Source of the DNA: DATKPE01 sp035524335
Lineage (GTDB): Bacteria; Bacteroidota; Ignavibacteria; UBA10030; SZUA-254
Direction of reading: 5' to 3'
Assembly: GCA_035524335.1 (NCBI GenBank)
Contig: DATKPE010000032.1
Coordinates: 1-40,809 of the forward strand
Length of the DNA stretch: 40,809 bases
The notes under the pieces are model-generated. The model was not told where the DNA came from, made no database searches, and saw only the letters and a program-made list of their open reading frames with translations. Shown one piece after another: positions 8,374 to 16,990 of the stretch. Within the stretch, counting starts at the first letter, position 1; each line of letters begins with the position of its first letter. The translations under genes and the position numbers were made by a program.

Positions 8374-8784
8374 ATGGAAAAGTCTCAGCGAATGCCTCAC
8401 ATCTACGGATACCTGGTCTGTCTGGTCGCGGTGATCACGGTCATCATCTGCGTGTCGACGCTTGTGTACGCCATTCTGGATCTCGGCGATCCGATACACG
8501 CCGGATTCACGCCCGCCGGATCGCCCAGCCTCGCCTCGTTCGCCAATTACAAAATGGATATTCTCAAATCGGCTCCCAAGGAGGGCGAAGCGGCGAAGAG
8601 CTACATGCCCGACGATCAGACACTGCGGGCGATGTATGAAGCGGCGAAGGACGACAGGATTCAGAGCGTGCGGCACGAATCGAACCGCACGATCGTGATC
8701 GACAGCGTCCTCATCCTGATCTGCGTCGTGCTCTTTGTGACGCACTGGAGATGGATGCGTAAGCTTTCCGGCACCGAGGCGTAG
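8374..8784 (+). CDS. Small membrane protein with two transmembrane helices
   Basis: 136 residues. A first membrane helix (YLVCLVAVITVIICVSTLVYAIL) is followed by a soluble loop of about 75 residues rich in charged and Pro/Ala/Ser residues, then a second helix (VLILICVVLFVTHWRWM) and a short tail. Topology is likely N-in, loop outside, C-in. The ATG follows AAAGGAG by six bases. The family is unknown to me; no catalytic motif is visible. It is separated from the divergent arsR gene by 284 bases. Confidence 0.75.
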   Translation: MEKSQRMPHIYGYLVCLVAVITVIICVSTLVYAILDLGDPIHAGFTPAGSPSLASFANYKMDILKSAPKEGEAAKSYMPDDQTLRAMYEAAKDDRIQSVRHESNRTIVIDSVLILICVVLFVTHWRWMRKLSGTEA

Positions 8785-8931
8785 GATACCCGTTCTATCC
8801 GGTCCCGTACAGACCCTGGCTCCGGCGGCGGGTTCCGAATGCATGGTACCCGATTCAGCGATACCGGAACTGCGCGATTATACTGTCTGATCGGCATATC
8901 CGCTCGCCCGGAAGAGTATTTTTCGGAATCA

Positions 8932-8962
8932 TTGATCTTCGGCTGTCAAATCCGTACCTTTT
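8932..8962 (+). promoter_or_regulatory. Putative promoter of the small membrane protein at 8980
   Basis: TTG at 8932-8934, a 20-base spacer, TACCTTTT at 8955-8962. The predicted start near 8969 leaves a leader of about ten bases containing GGAG before the ATG at 8980. Confidence 0.45.
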
Positions 8963-8979
8963 CGGCATTGGAGATACCG

Positions 8980-9285
8980 ATGAAATGGTACCATTTTCTT
9001 GCCTGTTTCTTTGCCGGCGCGTTTCTCGCCAACGCCGTACCGCATTTCATTCATGGCGTTTCGGGCGATCCGTTTCCAAGTCCGTTCGCTGATCCGCCGG
9101 GCAGGGGATTGTCGTCCCCGACCGTGAATGTCTTCTGGGGGCTGGGCAATTTTCTCGTCGGGTATATCCTGTTCCGCCTTGGAAAAATCTCCGGCGAACG
9201 AAAGTGGAATCTCGTCGTGATGTTCCTCGGCGTCATCACGATGAGCGTCATGCTGGGTATCACGTTTGCAGAGAAGATGCGCTGA
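8980..9285 (+). CDS. Conserved small membrane protein, three hydrophobic segments
   Basis: 101 residues from MKWYHFLACFFAGAFLANAV. Hydrophobic segments lie at about 5-17, 48-64 and 75-94. The stretch PHFIHGVSGDPFPSPFADPP followed by GLSSPTVNVFWG resembles a conserved small integral membrane protein seen in many bacteria; its function is not known. An upstream in-frame ATG at 8839 would add 47 unlikely residues; the ATG at 8980 has GGAG at seven bases and lies just after a promoter. Confidence 0.78.
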   Translation: MKWYHFLACFFAGAFLANAVPHFIHGVSGDPFPSPFADPPGRGLSSPTVNVFWGLGNFLVGYILFRLGKISGERKWNLVVMFLGVITMSVMLGITFAEKMR

Positions 9286-9353
9286 TCCGCGACCGCGGCG
9301 GTCGTGCCGGCGGTAGGATCTGATCTTCAAATACGCTGATTCAGGGAGTACTC

Positions 9354-10169
9354 ATGGTGCTGTGCCGACGCATCTCAGCTTATCTGGTTCTCCTCGTCAC
9401 CGGGGCGGCATTCCTCTCCGCCACGCCGGGTCCCGCGGGTTCCGATACCACCGTCATTGTCGTGCTCGGGACCGTGCACGCTCCTTCCGCCTGCTTTGAT
9501 CTCCGGGCTCTCTCCGGCATCATCGATCGGGTGAATCCCGATCTCATTCTCGCCGAACTCGATTCAAGCTTCTTCACCGCTTCGATGACCCTGAAGCCCG
9601 AGTTTACCGATATCAGTATGGAAAACCGCGCCGTCTCGCTCTATACGCAATCGCATCCCGTCCCGATCCGTCCGTACGACATCGCAGGACGCAACCGGAC
9701 CTACGAACAGCACAACTATTTCACCCTCCAGCGCGAGCTCAGTTCAGCGCTCAATTCGGCGGAACATGACAGTCTTCTGGGCCCCCGGGCGGCATCTCTC
9801 CTCGATGCGATAAGACGATTCGACCTGATCGGCCGGGAGATCGGTTCAGATCGTCCGGAAGTGATCAATTCGAACGCGGTCGATGCGGTGATGGAGAACA
9901 AGCAATACTATGGAGGTGAAGGGATGGCGCAAATCGTGGAATCGGTTCCCGCGCTTGCCCGGTTCGCCGATTTTGCTGAGTTTAAACGGGATTTCTGGAC
10001 CATCCGCAACGATGCGATGGTATACAACATCACCGCCCGGGTGAAAGAGTTTCAGGTCCGGACCGTTCTCGTGCTCTGCGGGTACGAGCACCGTTATTAT
10101 CTTCGCGCCGCTCTGAATAAACGATCGGGTGCGGGGCGATTCATACTGAAGGAATACTGGGCATACTGA
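9354..10169 (+). CDS. Secreted TraB/GumN-like (Tiki-fold) protein
   Basis: 271 residues with an N-terminal signal peptide. The GxxH-type opening motif VLGTVHAP near residue 38, LILAELDSS near 65 and VLCGYEHRYYL near 240 match the His/Glu landmarks of the TraB/PrgY/GumN and EreA/ChaN group, whose better-known members are metal-dependent proteases, esterases or haem-binding proteins. Substrate here is unknown. GGAG precedes the ATG. The stop at 10167-10169 is followed immediately by a degraded DUF1801 fragment. Two other proteins with a related motif set lie at 20042 and 32968. Confidence 0.65.
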   Translation: MVLCRRISAYLVLLVTGAAFLSATPGPAGSDTTVIVVLGTVHAPSACFDLRALSGIIDRVNPDLILAELDSSFFTASMTLKPEFTDISMENRAVSLYTQSHPVPIRPYDIAGRNRTYEQHNYFTLQRELSSALNSAEHDSLLGPRAASLLDAIRRFDLIGREIGSDRPEVINSNAVDAVMENKQYYGGEGMAQIVESVPALARFADFAEFKRDFWTIRNDAMVYNITARVKEFQVRTVLVLCGYEHRYYLRAALNKRSGAGRFILKEYWAY

Positions 10170-10172
10170 ATC

Positions 10173-10364
10173 GTCCCGGCGAAGCAGGCATGCGCCGCTT
10201 CCGCCGGGTAATCGGCCGGCGGCCCCGAGCCTCTGCGCGCGGAACTTGCGAAGCTCGGAAAACACGAGACCGGCAAAGGCTGTCGCTATATCAAATCGCG
10301 CGGCGACGTCGACACAAAGGTGCTGAAACAGATATTTGTGACATCGTACAGGAGCGTGAAATAG
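10173..10364 (+). pseudogene. Degraded 3' half of a DUF1801 gene
   Basis: One frame reads VPAKQACAASAG, a stop codon (TAA at 10209-10211), then GGPEPLRAELAKLGKHETGKGC and onwards to SYRSVK and a TAG at 10362-10364. This matches the C-terminal half of the intact DUF1801 protein at 2892-3299 (KQAIALYLAGG, GLEPLRAELQKLGTHSTGKGC, SYKSVK). The N-terminal half is missing and one stop interrupts the remainder, so the copy is dead. It abuts the stop of the upstream TraB-like gene, suggesting a deletion that joined the two. The rest of 10365-10477 holds only a T-rich run (10444-10458) without a good hairpin. Confidence 0.85.
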
Positions 10365-10477
10365 AGCGGGTGGATGAGGGGGAAGTGCAGAGTGGCGACT
10401 CACTTTGACGTGTGAGCTGAACGTTCGGTCAGATTATTAAGCTTCTTCTTTTTTTTACTCCGTAGAGAGATACGGCG

Positions 10478-10975
10478 ATGAACCATCGCATACTCTTATC
10501 CGCTTTCCTGATGACCGGCATGATTGCATGCAAAACGGATGAACTGATCCTGCCGGTTCCGAAGCCCGACCTCGTCATCGAGACGATCACCTGTCAGCGG
10601 CTGCCGAACTGCCAGAATGACGGGTATGGCGGAATCATCTGTTCGGCCGAGCCGAGATTCGCCTTCACGCTGAAGATCAGGAACATCGGGGATGCGCCTC
10701 TGGATCAATTCTTCTACATTTCGAATACCCGATCGATGACGGATCTGGACAGCAATTATTGCCCCCATACGGCCATCGCCAACTATCCCCCGGCCAACCT
10801 GCCGCCGAACGGGGAGATCAGCGTTTCCTTCGATGATCTCGTCGCCGACAGCACTGCCGCGGTGCTGTTCATCATCAACACGAACGATCTTTACAGCAAA
10901 GGGAACCACCACCTCCCTGTCATCGACGAACGGCGGTACGATAATAATTCCTATCGGCTGAATATGCAATGGTAG
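10478..10975 (+). CDS. Lipoprotein with CARDB-like beta domain
   Basis: 165 residues. The start MNHRILLSAFLMTGMIAC is a lipoprotein signal with Cys18 as the likely lipidated residue. The mature part begins PKPDLVIETITCQ and continues with FAFTLKIRNIGDAPLDQFFYI and PNGEISVSFDD, the pattern of a CARDB/Ig-like adhesion fold ('X-non-bonding' repeat with the conserved NIGDAP turn). Four cysteines in the mature region could form disulphides. Probably surface- or periplasm-exposed; no enzyme motif. It is followed by 152 bases before the sensor phosphatase. Confidence 0.72.
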   Translation: MNHRILLSAFLMTGMIACKTDELILPVPKPDLVIETITCQRLPNCQNDGYGGIICSAEPRFAFTLKIRNIGDAPLDQFFYISNTRSMTDLDSNYCPHTAIANYPPANLPPNGEISVSFDDLVADSTAAVLFIINTNDLYSKGNHHLPVIDERRYDNNSYRLNMQW

Positions 10976-11127
10976 GTTGTGGGACGAATCGACACTCATC
11001 TCCGGTCAGGTATATCGGCAGATCTGGTGATGAGCGCAGATATATGAGAGATAATGTCACACTTAATGCCGATGCTGACAACCACAGGAATGTGAGTATT
11101 CCCGCGATTATAGTCCTAGAATAAATT

Positions 11128-13539
11128 ATGATCTTTCTAGATACGTCAGGTTTGCTGCAATATGTGAAATGGATCGTCTTTACAGCCATAGGCACGGTTC
11201 TCCTTTCGATTATTCTGATCTCGTGCGCCCCATCGCCTGCCGGTCACCATTCCGTCAGGTTTGTCGTCCAGCTCCGGAACGGGACAAGAGGTCAGCAGGT
11301 CTATCTTACCGGAAATACGTCAAAGCTTTCGAACTGGAACCCGTCGGGCGTGCCGCTCACACGGGAATCGGATTCGGTCTGGTCGACGACAATGGAGTTC
11401 CCCCAAAATGAGAGCATCGAGTATAAGGTCACTGCAGGGTCGTGGTGGAACGAGGCCCTCGACAGCAGTGAGAATACCTACGAGAACGTCCGCCTGACCG
11501 TGGAACGTGACACGCTCGTTCGTATGCAGGTGTTCGACTGGCTCAATGTCATGGCGGACGGTATCCCCGTGATCGGCGTGAAACGTTTCCATCCCGGCCG
11601 GCCCGATCTGAAACTTGACGATCTCTGGAGATACCACGCGGGCGACGATCCGCGGTGGTCGGAGATGACGTACGGCGACAGCAGCTGGGTCGTCACCGAT
11701 CCGTTGATCGAATGGACCGAACCGTCACAGCCGCGCTGGGAGGGGATCGGTTGGTTTCGGTTTCATTTCTACGCCGATTCATCCCTCTGGAACACGACCC
11801 TCGCGCTCCGCATCGAACAGCTCGGCGCGTCGCAGATCTTCTACAATGGCAAGTTGTTATATTCTTTCGGCGAGGTCGGTGCATCCGACTCGTCCTTCCG
11901 CCCGAACGCGATGTCGTGGTGGCAGAAGATCAGGATCGAGCCGCGGCGCGACCAGCTGATCGCCGTCCGCTATTCCAATCCCGACCGGAAGAGATTGTCC
12001 GGTCTCGGCTATTCCCCCGGTTTTGTGATCACGCTGAAGGAGGTGAATTCGGCGTTCAGAACCGCCGCCTCGGTGCGGGAAAACGCGGAGGTGCAGATCA
12101 CGTTCACCCTCATCCCGCTGATCCTGTTCCTGGTCCATCTTTCGCTTTACGGCTTCCTCCGATCGCAGAGGCAGAATCTGTACTATGCGATCTGCATGCT
12201 CGGCTTTGCCGGCCTCACCTACTTCAGCTATGAGCGCGAGCTCGTCGTCGATGTCGGCAACGTCCTTCTCTTCACCAAGCTCGGCGGAATTTCGGTCACA
12301 CTGGCGGTGTTGTTCGGCCTTCTGACGATCTTCCAGCTCAATTATGCCCGACTGCCGAAGCGGACGTGGATCTACGTCGGCATGGCCGCGGTCACCGGAT
12401 TTCTTGTGATGATGGAATACCGGCTGAATATCGTCACCGGATGGAATTACGTCTTCTTCGCCTTCACCGCACTGGAAGGGCTCGCCAGCAATTTCAGAAA
12501 GAGTCAGAGCCGCACGCAGGGCGACTGGCTGCTGCTGACGGGATTCCTGATGCTTACCGGATTCATCGCATTTCAGGTCCTCGTCGATTACGGATACGCT
12601 CCGCAAACGAACTGGACGAGGCAATCGTATGCGTACGGGATGATCGCGCTCGCTGTATCGATGTCGATTTATCTCTCCTACAACTTTGCCCGGGTCAACC
12701 GGAATCTGCAGGTTCAGTTGAAGAACGTCGAGGAACTCTCCGGGAAAGCGATGGCGGAGGAGCGCCTGCGCCATACGGCCGAAATGGAACGAAAGGTCAT
12801 CGAGATCGAGAGTGAACGGAAGAGCAGGGAGCTCGGGTCGGCCCGGGAACTCCAGCTTTCCCTTCTGCCGCGCGCCATTCCGAAGGTGAAGGGGATGGAT
12901 ATCGCCGCGTTCATGAAGACGGCGATGGAAGTGGGGGGCGATTACTACGATTTCTTCGTATCGGAGAACGGCGGCCTTACGGTCGTGCTCGGCGACGCAA
13001 CGGGGCATGGACTCAATGCCGGCAATATGGTGACGGCGACGAAGGGACTGCTGAATCTCCTCGCGGGCGCGGAGAAAGTCGAGGATATCATGACGACCGC
13101 GAACCGGGCGATCAAGCAGATGAACCTGACTAAAATGGCAATGTGTCTCTCTGTCGTGCGGATCGGCGGAAGAACCGCCCAGTACAGCTCTGCGGGCATG
13201 CCGCCGCTCCTGGTCTTCAGGATGAGGAACCGGCGGTGCGAACAGCATGTGCTGAAGGCAATGCCGCTGGGAGCTGTGACGCAGTTCCCGTATGCCGGGA
13301 CATCGATCGATCTTGAAGAGGGAGATGTCCTCGTCATGGCGAGCGACGGGCTCCATGAGATATTCGACGAGGCGCAGGAGACCTACGGCATCGAGAACGT
13401 CATGAACTCTCTGATCAGGCATGCCGGCAGGCCGGCGGCGGAGATCGTTGCGGGACTTTATGAGGATGGAATGGCGTGGGGCGGCGGGGCGCCGCTGGCC
13501 GACGATCTGACGATCGTTGCGATCAGGATAACTTCATAA
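11128..13539 (+). CDS. Membrane sensor phosphatase: CBM20-like domain, 7TM region, SpoIIE-type PP2C
   Basis: 803 residues. Residues 13-33 form a hydrophobic signal ending in the lipobox LISC; an alternative GTG start at 11164 would give a canonical lipoprotein signal. Residues about 43-130 resemble a CBM20 starch-binding domain (VVQLRNGT, QVYLTGNTSKLSNWNP, EYKVTAGSWWNEAL). About 165-310 is a galactose-binding-like sandwich (WFRFHFYADSSLWN, ALRIEQLGASQIFYNG). Seven membrane helices follow (325-520), then a coiled coil (525-575) and a SpoIIE/RsbU PP2C domain with QLSLLP, GGDYYDF (Asp605, Asp608), GDATGHG (Asp623), SAGMPP, ASDGLHE (Asp740) and DDLT (792-795). The likely role is dephosphorylating an anti-sigma-factor antagonist on sensing an external glycan-like ligand. 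No partner STAS or kinase gene is nearby. Confidence 0.88.
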   Translation: MIFLDTSGLLQYVKWIVFTAIGTVLLSIILISCAPSPAGHHSVRFVVQLRNGTRGQQVYLTGNTSKLSNWNPSGVPLTRESDSVWSTTMEFPQNESIEYKVTAGSWWNEALDSSENTYENVRLTVERDTLVRMQVFDWLNVMADGIPVIGVKRFHPGRPDLKLDDLWRYHAGDDPRWSEMTYGDSSWVVTDPLIEWTEPSQPRWEGIGWFRFHFYADSSLWNTTLALRIEQLGASQIFYNGKLLYSFGEVGASDSSFRPNAMSWWQKIRIEPRRDQLIAVRYSNPDRKRLSGLGYSPGFVITLKEVNSAFRTAASVRENAEVQITFTLIPLILFLVHLSLYGFLRSQRQNLYYAICMLGFAGLTYFSYERELVVDVGNVLLFTKLGGISVTLAVLFGLLTIFQLNYARLPKRTWIYVGMAAVTGFLVMMEYRLNIVTGWNYVFFAFTALEGLASNFRKSQSRTQGDWLLLTGFLMLTGFIAFQVLVDYGYAPQTNWTRQSYAYGMIALAVSMSIYLSYNFARVNRNLQVQLKNVEELSGKAMAEERLRHTAEMERKVIEIESERKSRELGSARELQLSLLPRAIPKVKGMDIAAFMKTAMEVGGDYYDFFVSENGGLTVVLGDATGHGLNAGNMVTATKGLLNLLAGAEKVEDIMTTANRAIKQMNLTKMAMCLSVVRIGGRTAQYSSAGMPPLLVFRMRNRRCEQHVLKAMPLGAVTQFPYAGTSIDLEEGDVLVMASDGLHEIFDEAQETYGIENVMNSLIRHAGRPAAEIVAGLYEDGMAWGGGAPLADDLTIVAIRITS

Positions 13540-13573
13540 TTAAACCGATTTACAGTTAACAATTTACGCAATA

Positions 13574-14386
13574 ATGACCGGCTGGACCACAGGCTTCTGT
13601 GAATCGAACGGCATCAGGATCCACTACACGAGAACCGGCGGAACCACACCGCCGATCGTCCTCCTGCACGGCCTGTCGGCGAACGGCGCCTGCTGGTCTC
13701 CCCTTGCACGGGCGCTGGAGGGAGAGTGCGATGTCGTCATGCCCGACGCCAGAGGCCACGGGAAATCGGACAAGCCGGAGCAGGGTTACCGGTATATTGA
13801 GCTTGCGAACGACGTCGAGGGGCTCATCAAGGCGATGCAGATCCCTTCGCCGGTCCTCCTCGGGCATTCAATGGGAGGATTGACCGCGGCACTGCTGGCA
13901 AGCCGCAGACCTGAACTTCTCCGCGGCCTGATTCTGGCCGATCCGACCTTCATCGGCCCGGCGTTCCAGCGCGAAGTCTTCGAAAGCGGCGTCGCCGACC
14001 GGCACCGGGAGATGCTCGGTAAACCGCTCGAGATGCTCGTGTCGGATGCGACGAGAAAACACCCCGGCCGTTCGGCCGAAATCGTCGGGCTCCTCGCCCG
14101 GGCGCGACTTCAGACGAGCATCCGCGTGTTCGACATCCTCACGCCGCCGAACCCCGAATATATGGAGCTCGTCCGCGCTATCAGAACGCCGTCTCTCCTC
14201 GTGATCAGCGACGGCGGGGTAGTTTCTGCGGAGACGGCCGGGGAAATCCGGCGCGTCAACCCTAAATTCCGCCTCGAACAGATCGCCGGCGCCGGCCACG
14301 GGCTCCAGTACGACCAGCCCGGACGCTTTGCCGGAGTTGTCACATCGTTTCTCCGCTCACTTCCGCCGGTTGTTACCAGCGGCTGA
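13574..14386 (+). CDS. Alpha/beta hydrolase
   Basis: 270 residues. The oxyanion-hole region VLLHGLSANG, the nucleophile elbow GHSMGG with Ser99, and a C-terminal His242 in GAGHGLQ define an alpha/beta hydrolase. VISDGG near 212-217 probably carries the catalytic acid. RGHGKSDKP is typical of esterase/haloperoxidase/HOPDA-hydrolase relatives. No signal peptide, so cytosolic. The ATG at 13574 lacks a clear Shine-Dalgarno site and lies 34 bases after the phosphatase. A methyltransferase gene follows by 27 bases, so the two are probably co-transcribed. Substrate unknown. Confidence 0.87.
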   Translation: MTGWTTGFCESNGIRIHYTRTGGTTPPIVLLHGLSANGACWSPLARALEGECDVVMPDARGHGKSDKPEQGYRYIELANDVEGLIKAMQIPSPVLLGHSMGGLTAALLASRRPELLRGLILADPTFIGPAFQREVFESGVADRHREMLGKPLEMLVSDATRKHPGRSAEIVGLLARARLQTSIRVFDILTPPNPEYMELVRAIRTPSLLVISDGGVVSAETAGEIRRVNPKFRLEQIAGAGHGLQYDQPGRFAGVVTSFLRSLPPVVTSG

Positions 14387-14413
14387 ACACCGAATGGATA
14401 AAGGCCGATCAGA

Positions 14414-15013
14414 ATGTCATCCGAACAGAGTCGAAAAGATATCGAGCACTTCAACCGCTGGTCGCGCAGGTACGACAGGTCCTGGATCCAGCGTTTTGCC
14501 CTTCCGGTGCACCGGGATATGCTGAATGTTGCAGGGGCGATGGTGCCGGCACCGGCGGTGATTCTGGACGTCGGATGCGGAACCGGCCGACTGCTGATGA
14601 AAGCGGCGGAGCGCTGGCCGCGGGCTTCGCTTACGGGTGTCGATCCGTCGGACGGGATGGTCGAAATTGCCCGCCGTCAGGTTCAGGGCGCCGGCATTTA
14701 TCTGGGAAATGCCGAGTCTCTGCCGGTGGCAGATACGTCGGTCGACATCGTGTTCAGCAGTATCTCGTTCCATCACTGGACCGACCAGGCGAAAGGTGTC
14801 GGTGAAATTGCCCGCGTGCTCCGTCCGGGGGGCTGTCTCTGCATCGCCGACATGACGATGCCGGCATGGCTCACGGCATTCATCCGGCGCGTCAGGGTCC
14901 GGAGCCGGGAAGAGATGGCCCGGTTGTTCACCGGCGCCGGTTTGAGCGTCGATATCCAGCGGCGGAGCGGAACATGGCTGGTGCTGCTTACAGCCGGGAT
15001 AAAAAAAACCTGA
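14414..15013 (+). CDS. Class I SAM-dependent methyltransferase (UbiE/Methyltransf_11 type)
   Basis: 199 residues. Motif I VILDVGCGTGRLL binds the methionine part of SAM; TGVDPSDGMVEIARRQ supplies the ribose-binding acidic residue; SVDIVFSSISFHHW and VGEIARVLRPGGCLCIADM are motifs II and III of the Methyltransf_11 family. The N-terminal FNRWSRRYDRSWIQR resembles ubiquinone/menaquinone and small-molecule methyltransferases. AAAGG lies close to the ATG. It probably forms an operon with the hydrolase upstream. Substrate is not predictable. Confidence 0.88.
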   Translation: MSSEQSRKDIEHFNRWSRRYDRSWIQRFALPVHRDMLNVAGAMVPAPAVILDVGCGTGRLLMKAAERWPRASLTGVDPSDGMVEIARRQVQGAGIYLGNAESLPVADTSVDIVFSSISFHHWTDQAKGVGEIARVLRPGGCLCIADMTMPAWLTAFIRRVRVRSREEMARLFTGAGLSVDIQRRSGTWLVLLTAGIKKT

Positions 15014-15117
15014 TCGCAGGTAAGGCAGGGCAAATGTTTAACCGGGAAGACACAGAAGAGCACACATAGAAATTGATAAAAACTATAGTTACCTTCGTGA
15101 AGCCGCAGTCCTTTTTG

Positions 15118-15135
15118 CCGAAGGCATCCCTTCGG
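15118..15135. other. Perfect 7-bp hairpin without T-run
   Basis: CCGAAGG and CCTTCGG flank a four-base loop (CATC). There is no T-tract on either strand, so it is not a classical intrinsic terminator. It lies between the methyltransferase and the next gene and might mark a dispersed repeat or a factor-dependent stop. Confidence 0.4.
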
Positions 15136-15170
15136 GAGATGACAAACCGGTCACCTGTGCCATCACTTCA

Positions 15171-15551
15171 ATGGGCAATATGACAAGCGCCAAACCCGAT
15201 TTTCCGACGATCTTCGGCAAGCTGAGGGGCATTCTGCTGGAGCATGCTTCCCGGTTCACGGTTGCGGCCGACAGGGCGGACTATTACTGCCTCGAGGTCC
15301 CCTGCAGTCCGAAGTTCAAAAAAGGCTTTCCGATCGCATGGGTGAAAGTCTCGAAATCGTACGTCAGCTTTCATTTCATGCCGGTCTACTTTGCCCCGGA
15401 GCTGAAGAAGGATCTGTCCGCGGAGCTCAAAGCGAGAATGCAGGGGAAATCGTGTTTCAACTTCAGGGCGGTCGACGAAAAACTTTTCGGCGAACTCCAC
15501 CGGCTGACCGCGAACGGATTTGCCGCTTCGAAAAAGATTGGAGCGGTCTGA
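15171..15551 (+). CDS. Conserved hypothetical small protein
   Basis: 126 residues, no signal peptide or membrane helix. Characteristic segments are IAWVKVSKSYVSFHFMPVYF, LKARMQGKSCFNF and the helix KLFGELHRLTANGF. I associate this with a small conserved hypothetical family loosely similar in size and style to DUF1801 proteins, but no function is assigned. In-frame ATGs at 15171 and 15180 are equally possible; neither has a convincing Shine-Dalgarno site. The following gene starts three bases after its stop, so the two are co-transcribed. Confidence 0.7.
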   Translation: MGNMTSAKPDFPTIFGKLRGILLEHASRFTVAADRADYYCLEVPCSPKFKKGFPIAWVKVSKSYVSFHFMPVYFAPELKKDLSAELKARMQGKSCFNFRAVDEKLFGELHRLTANGFAASKKIGAV

Positions 15552-15554
15552 GCT

Positions 15555-16442
15555 GTGAGAACCCTCCACCTGTTGCTCTCCATTTTCGTCTTGATGACGG
15601 CCGCCGCCTTCGGCCGGCAGAAGGAGTCTGCTCAAAATGATCTGCCGCCCGTGTATCTCAATCATATCTCCATCTGTGTCGATCAGCAGACCTACGACGA
15701 CATCGGGAAATCGGATTTCATTCAGAATCAGTTCGCCGGGTTCTCCCGATCGACCACGGTCTCGAACGGAGGCGAGACCTGGACCGGAACGTACATACGC
15801 GGCAGAAACACTTACATTGAATTCTTCGCCCCTTCCGGCGATTCCAGGACCGGCGACGCCGGCATCGGCCTCGGCGTCGAGGAAGAGGGCGGAATTAATA
15901 TTGTGTACAGTGCATTAATGAAGATGTCGGGAGGGAGAGTCAGAAAGGATCTCCGGACGAAAAAAATCGACGGCAGGGACATCCCCTGGTTCTACGATAT
16001 CGGCATCGACGACGCCGACGAATCGGCGGACTTTGTCTGCTGGGTCATGGAGTATCACAGGGATTATATGAATAACCTCTATCCCGAGGCCGGCGCCGGA
16101 GAAAATGGGATCACCCGGAGTCAGGTCCTGAGCCATGCCTTCAAAAATGACAGGTATTTTGAGGATATCGAAGAGGCGACCCTCGCACTTTCCGGCCGAG
16201 AGGCCGATCGGTTCGTGGATGAACTCCGTTCCTTCGGGTATAAAATTATCCAGCATGACGGCCGGCGGGAATGCATCGGTCCTGATATCAAATTCACCGT
16301 TATTCCAAGAACTTCCTCAGAAGGCGGAATCACAAATCTCCGGCTGAGTTTATTGAAGCCGGTTGAGGGGCAGAATGTGTTGACGTTCGGCCCGAAGTCG
16401 ATCCTGAAAATCGCCGGGAAACATGCAGTCTGGACGTTCTGA
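15555..16442 (+). CDS. Secreted DUF5829-like (glyoxalase-fold-like) protein
   Basis: 295 residues starting at GTG three bases after the preceding stop. The N-terminus (LLLSIFVLMTAAAFG) is a signal peptide. LNHISICVDQQTYDDI, then FIQNQFAGFSRSTTVSNGG and TYIEFFAP, is a pattern I associate with DUF5829, a distant relative of VOC-fold dioxygenases (His in NHI, Glu in IEFF as candidate metal ligands). It is probably periplasmic. The family identification is moderate; the function is unknown. Confidence 0.65.
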   Translation: MRTLHLLLSIFVLMTAAAFGRQKESAQNDLPPVYLNHISICVDQQTYDDIGKSDFIQNQFAGFSRSTTVSNGGETWTGTYIRGRNTYIEFFAPSGDSRTGDAGIGLGVEEEGGINIVYSALMKMSGGRVRKDLRTKKIDGRDIPWFYDIGIDDADESADFVCWVMEYHRDYMNNLYPEAGAGENGITRSQVLSHAFKNDRYFEDIEEATLALSGREADRFVDELRSFGYKIIQHDGRRECIGPDIKFTVIPRTSSEGGITNLRLSLLKPVEGQNVLTFGPKSILKIAGKHAVWTF

Positions 16443-16499
16443 GGAAACAGACGTGATTCCATCCAGCGGTCTCATTGCGCGATGATTCCCGCACCACAT

Positions 16500-16727
16500 A
16501 TGGCGGCGCGCCTTCGCATTTCATATGCCATCCTGCTTCTCCTGGCCGGTTCGGTATGTCTTTCCGCCGGATCTCCAAGCCCCGATTCCGGTTCCGCCGT
16601 CATCTTAGGCCCCGGCATCCGGTTCGGATGGACGACCCGGATGCCGATCTGTCACACCATGTCGAACATACGGATTTCGTATGAAAATACTCGCGATGGA
16701 ACGGGATCTTCCGGGCGTGCCGGATGA
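16500..16727 (+). pseudogene. Possible truncated secreted protein (signal-peptide stub)
   Basis: A short frame from ATG 16500 begins with a convincing signal sequence (MAARLRISYAILLLLAGSV, ending LSAG), then runs only about 55 more residues of low-complexity and Arg-rich character before stopping inside the next gene in another frame. It may be the 5' remnant of a secreted protein truncated by rearrangement. No homologue recognised. The frame may equally be chance. Confidence 0.25.
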
Positions 16728-16974
16728 ATCCTTTTCGGAAACAGTCCTGAAAGAGGAGGCGCTCCGTGCGTGGGAGCTTCACAGGTCGGGTGAGATCCGG
16801 GAGCTCTATTTCCGCGCCGACAGGGATGCCGCAGTCCTTGTCCTCGAATGCGACAGCGCGGAACGGGCGAGGACGATACTCTCGACTCTGCCGCTCGTCC
16901 GCGACAGGCTGATCGAGTTCGATATCATCCCGCTGACCGCGTACCCGGGGTTCGAGCGGTTGTTCGGGAAATGA
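16681..16974 (+). CDS. Muconolactone isomerase-like small protein
   Basis: 97 residues with a ferredoxin-like dimeric alpha/beta pattern: MKILAMERDL, the helix ETVLKEEALRAWELHRSG, EIRELYFRADRDAAVLVLEC, then ILSTLPLVRDRLIEFDIIPL and AYPGFERLF. The IREXYFR and LPLV...IPLXPYPGF segments are typical of small proteins related to muconolactone isomerase/YCII. Role unknown. No clear Shine-Dalgarno site. The NAT gene starts 16 bases after its stop. Confidence 0.72.
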   Translation: MKILAMERDLPGVPDESFSETVLKEEALRAWELHRSGEIRELYFRADRDAAVLVLECDSAERARTILSTLPLVRDRLIEFDIIPLTAYPGFERLFGK

Positions 16975-16990
16975 ATATGAGGAACGCCGG

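Noticed and set aside
11857..13422. Leftward frame of 521 codons opposite the sensor phosphatase
   Set aside because: Composition mirrors the forward PP2C coding sequence and there are no domains or start signals.
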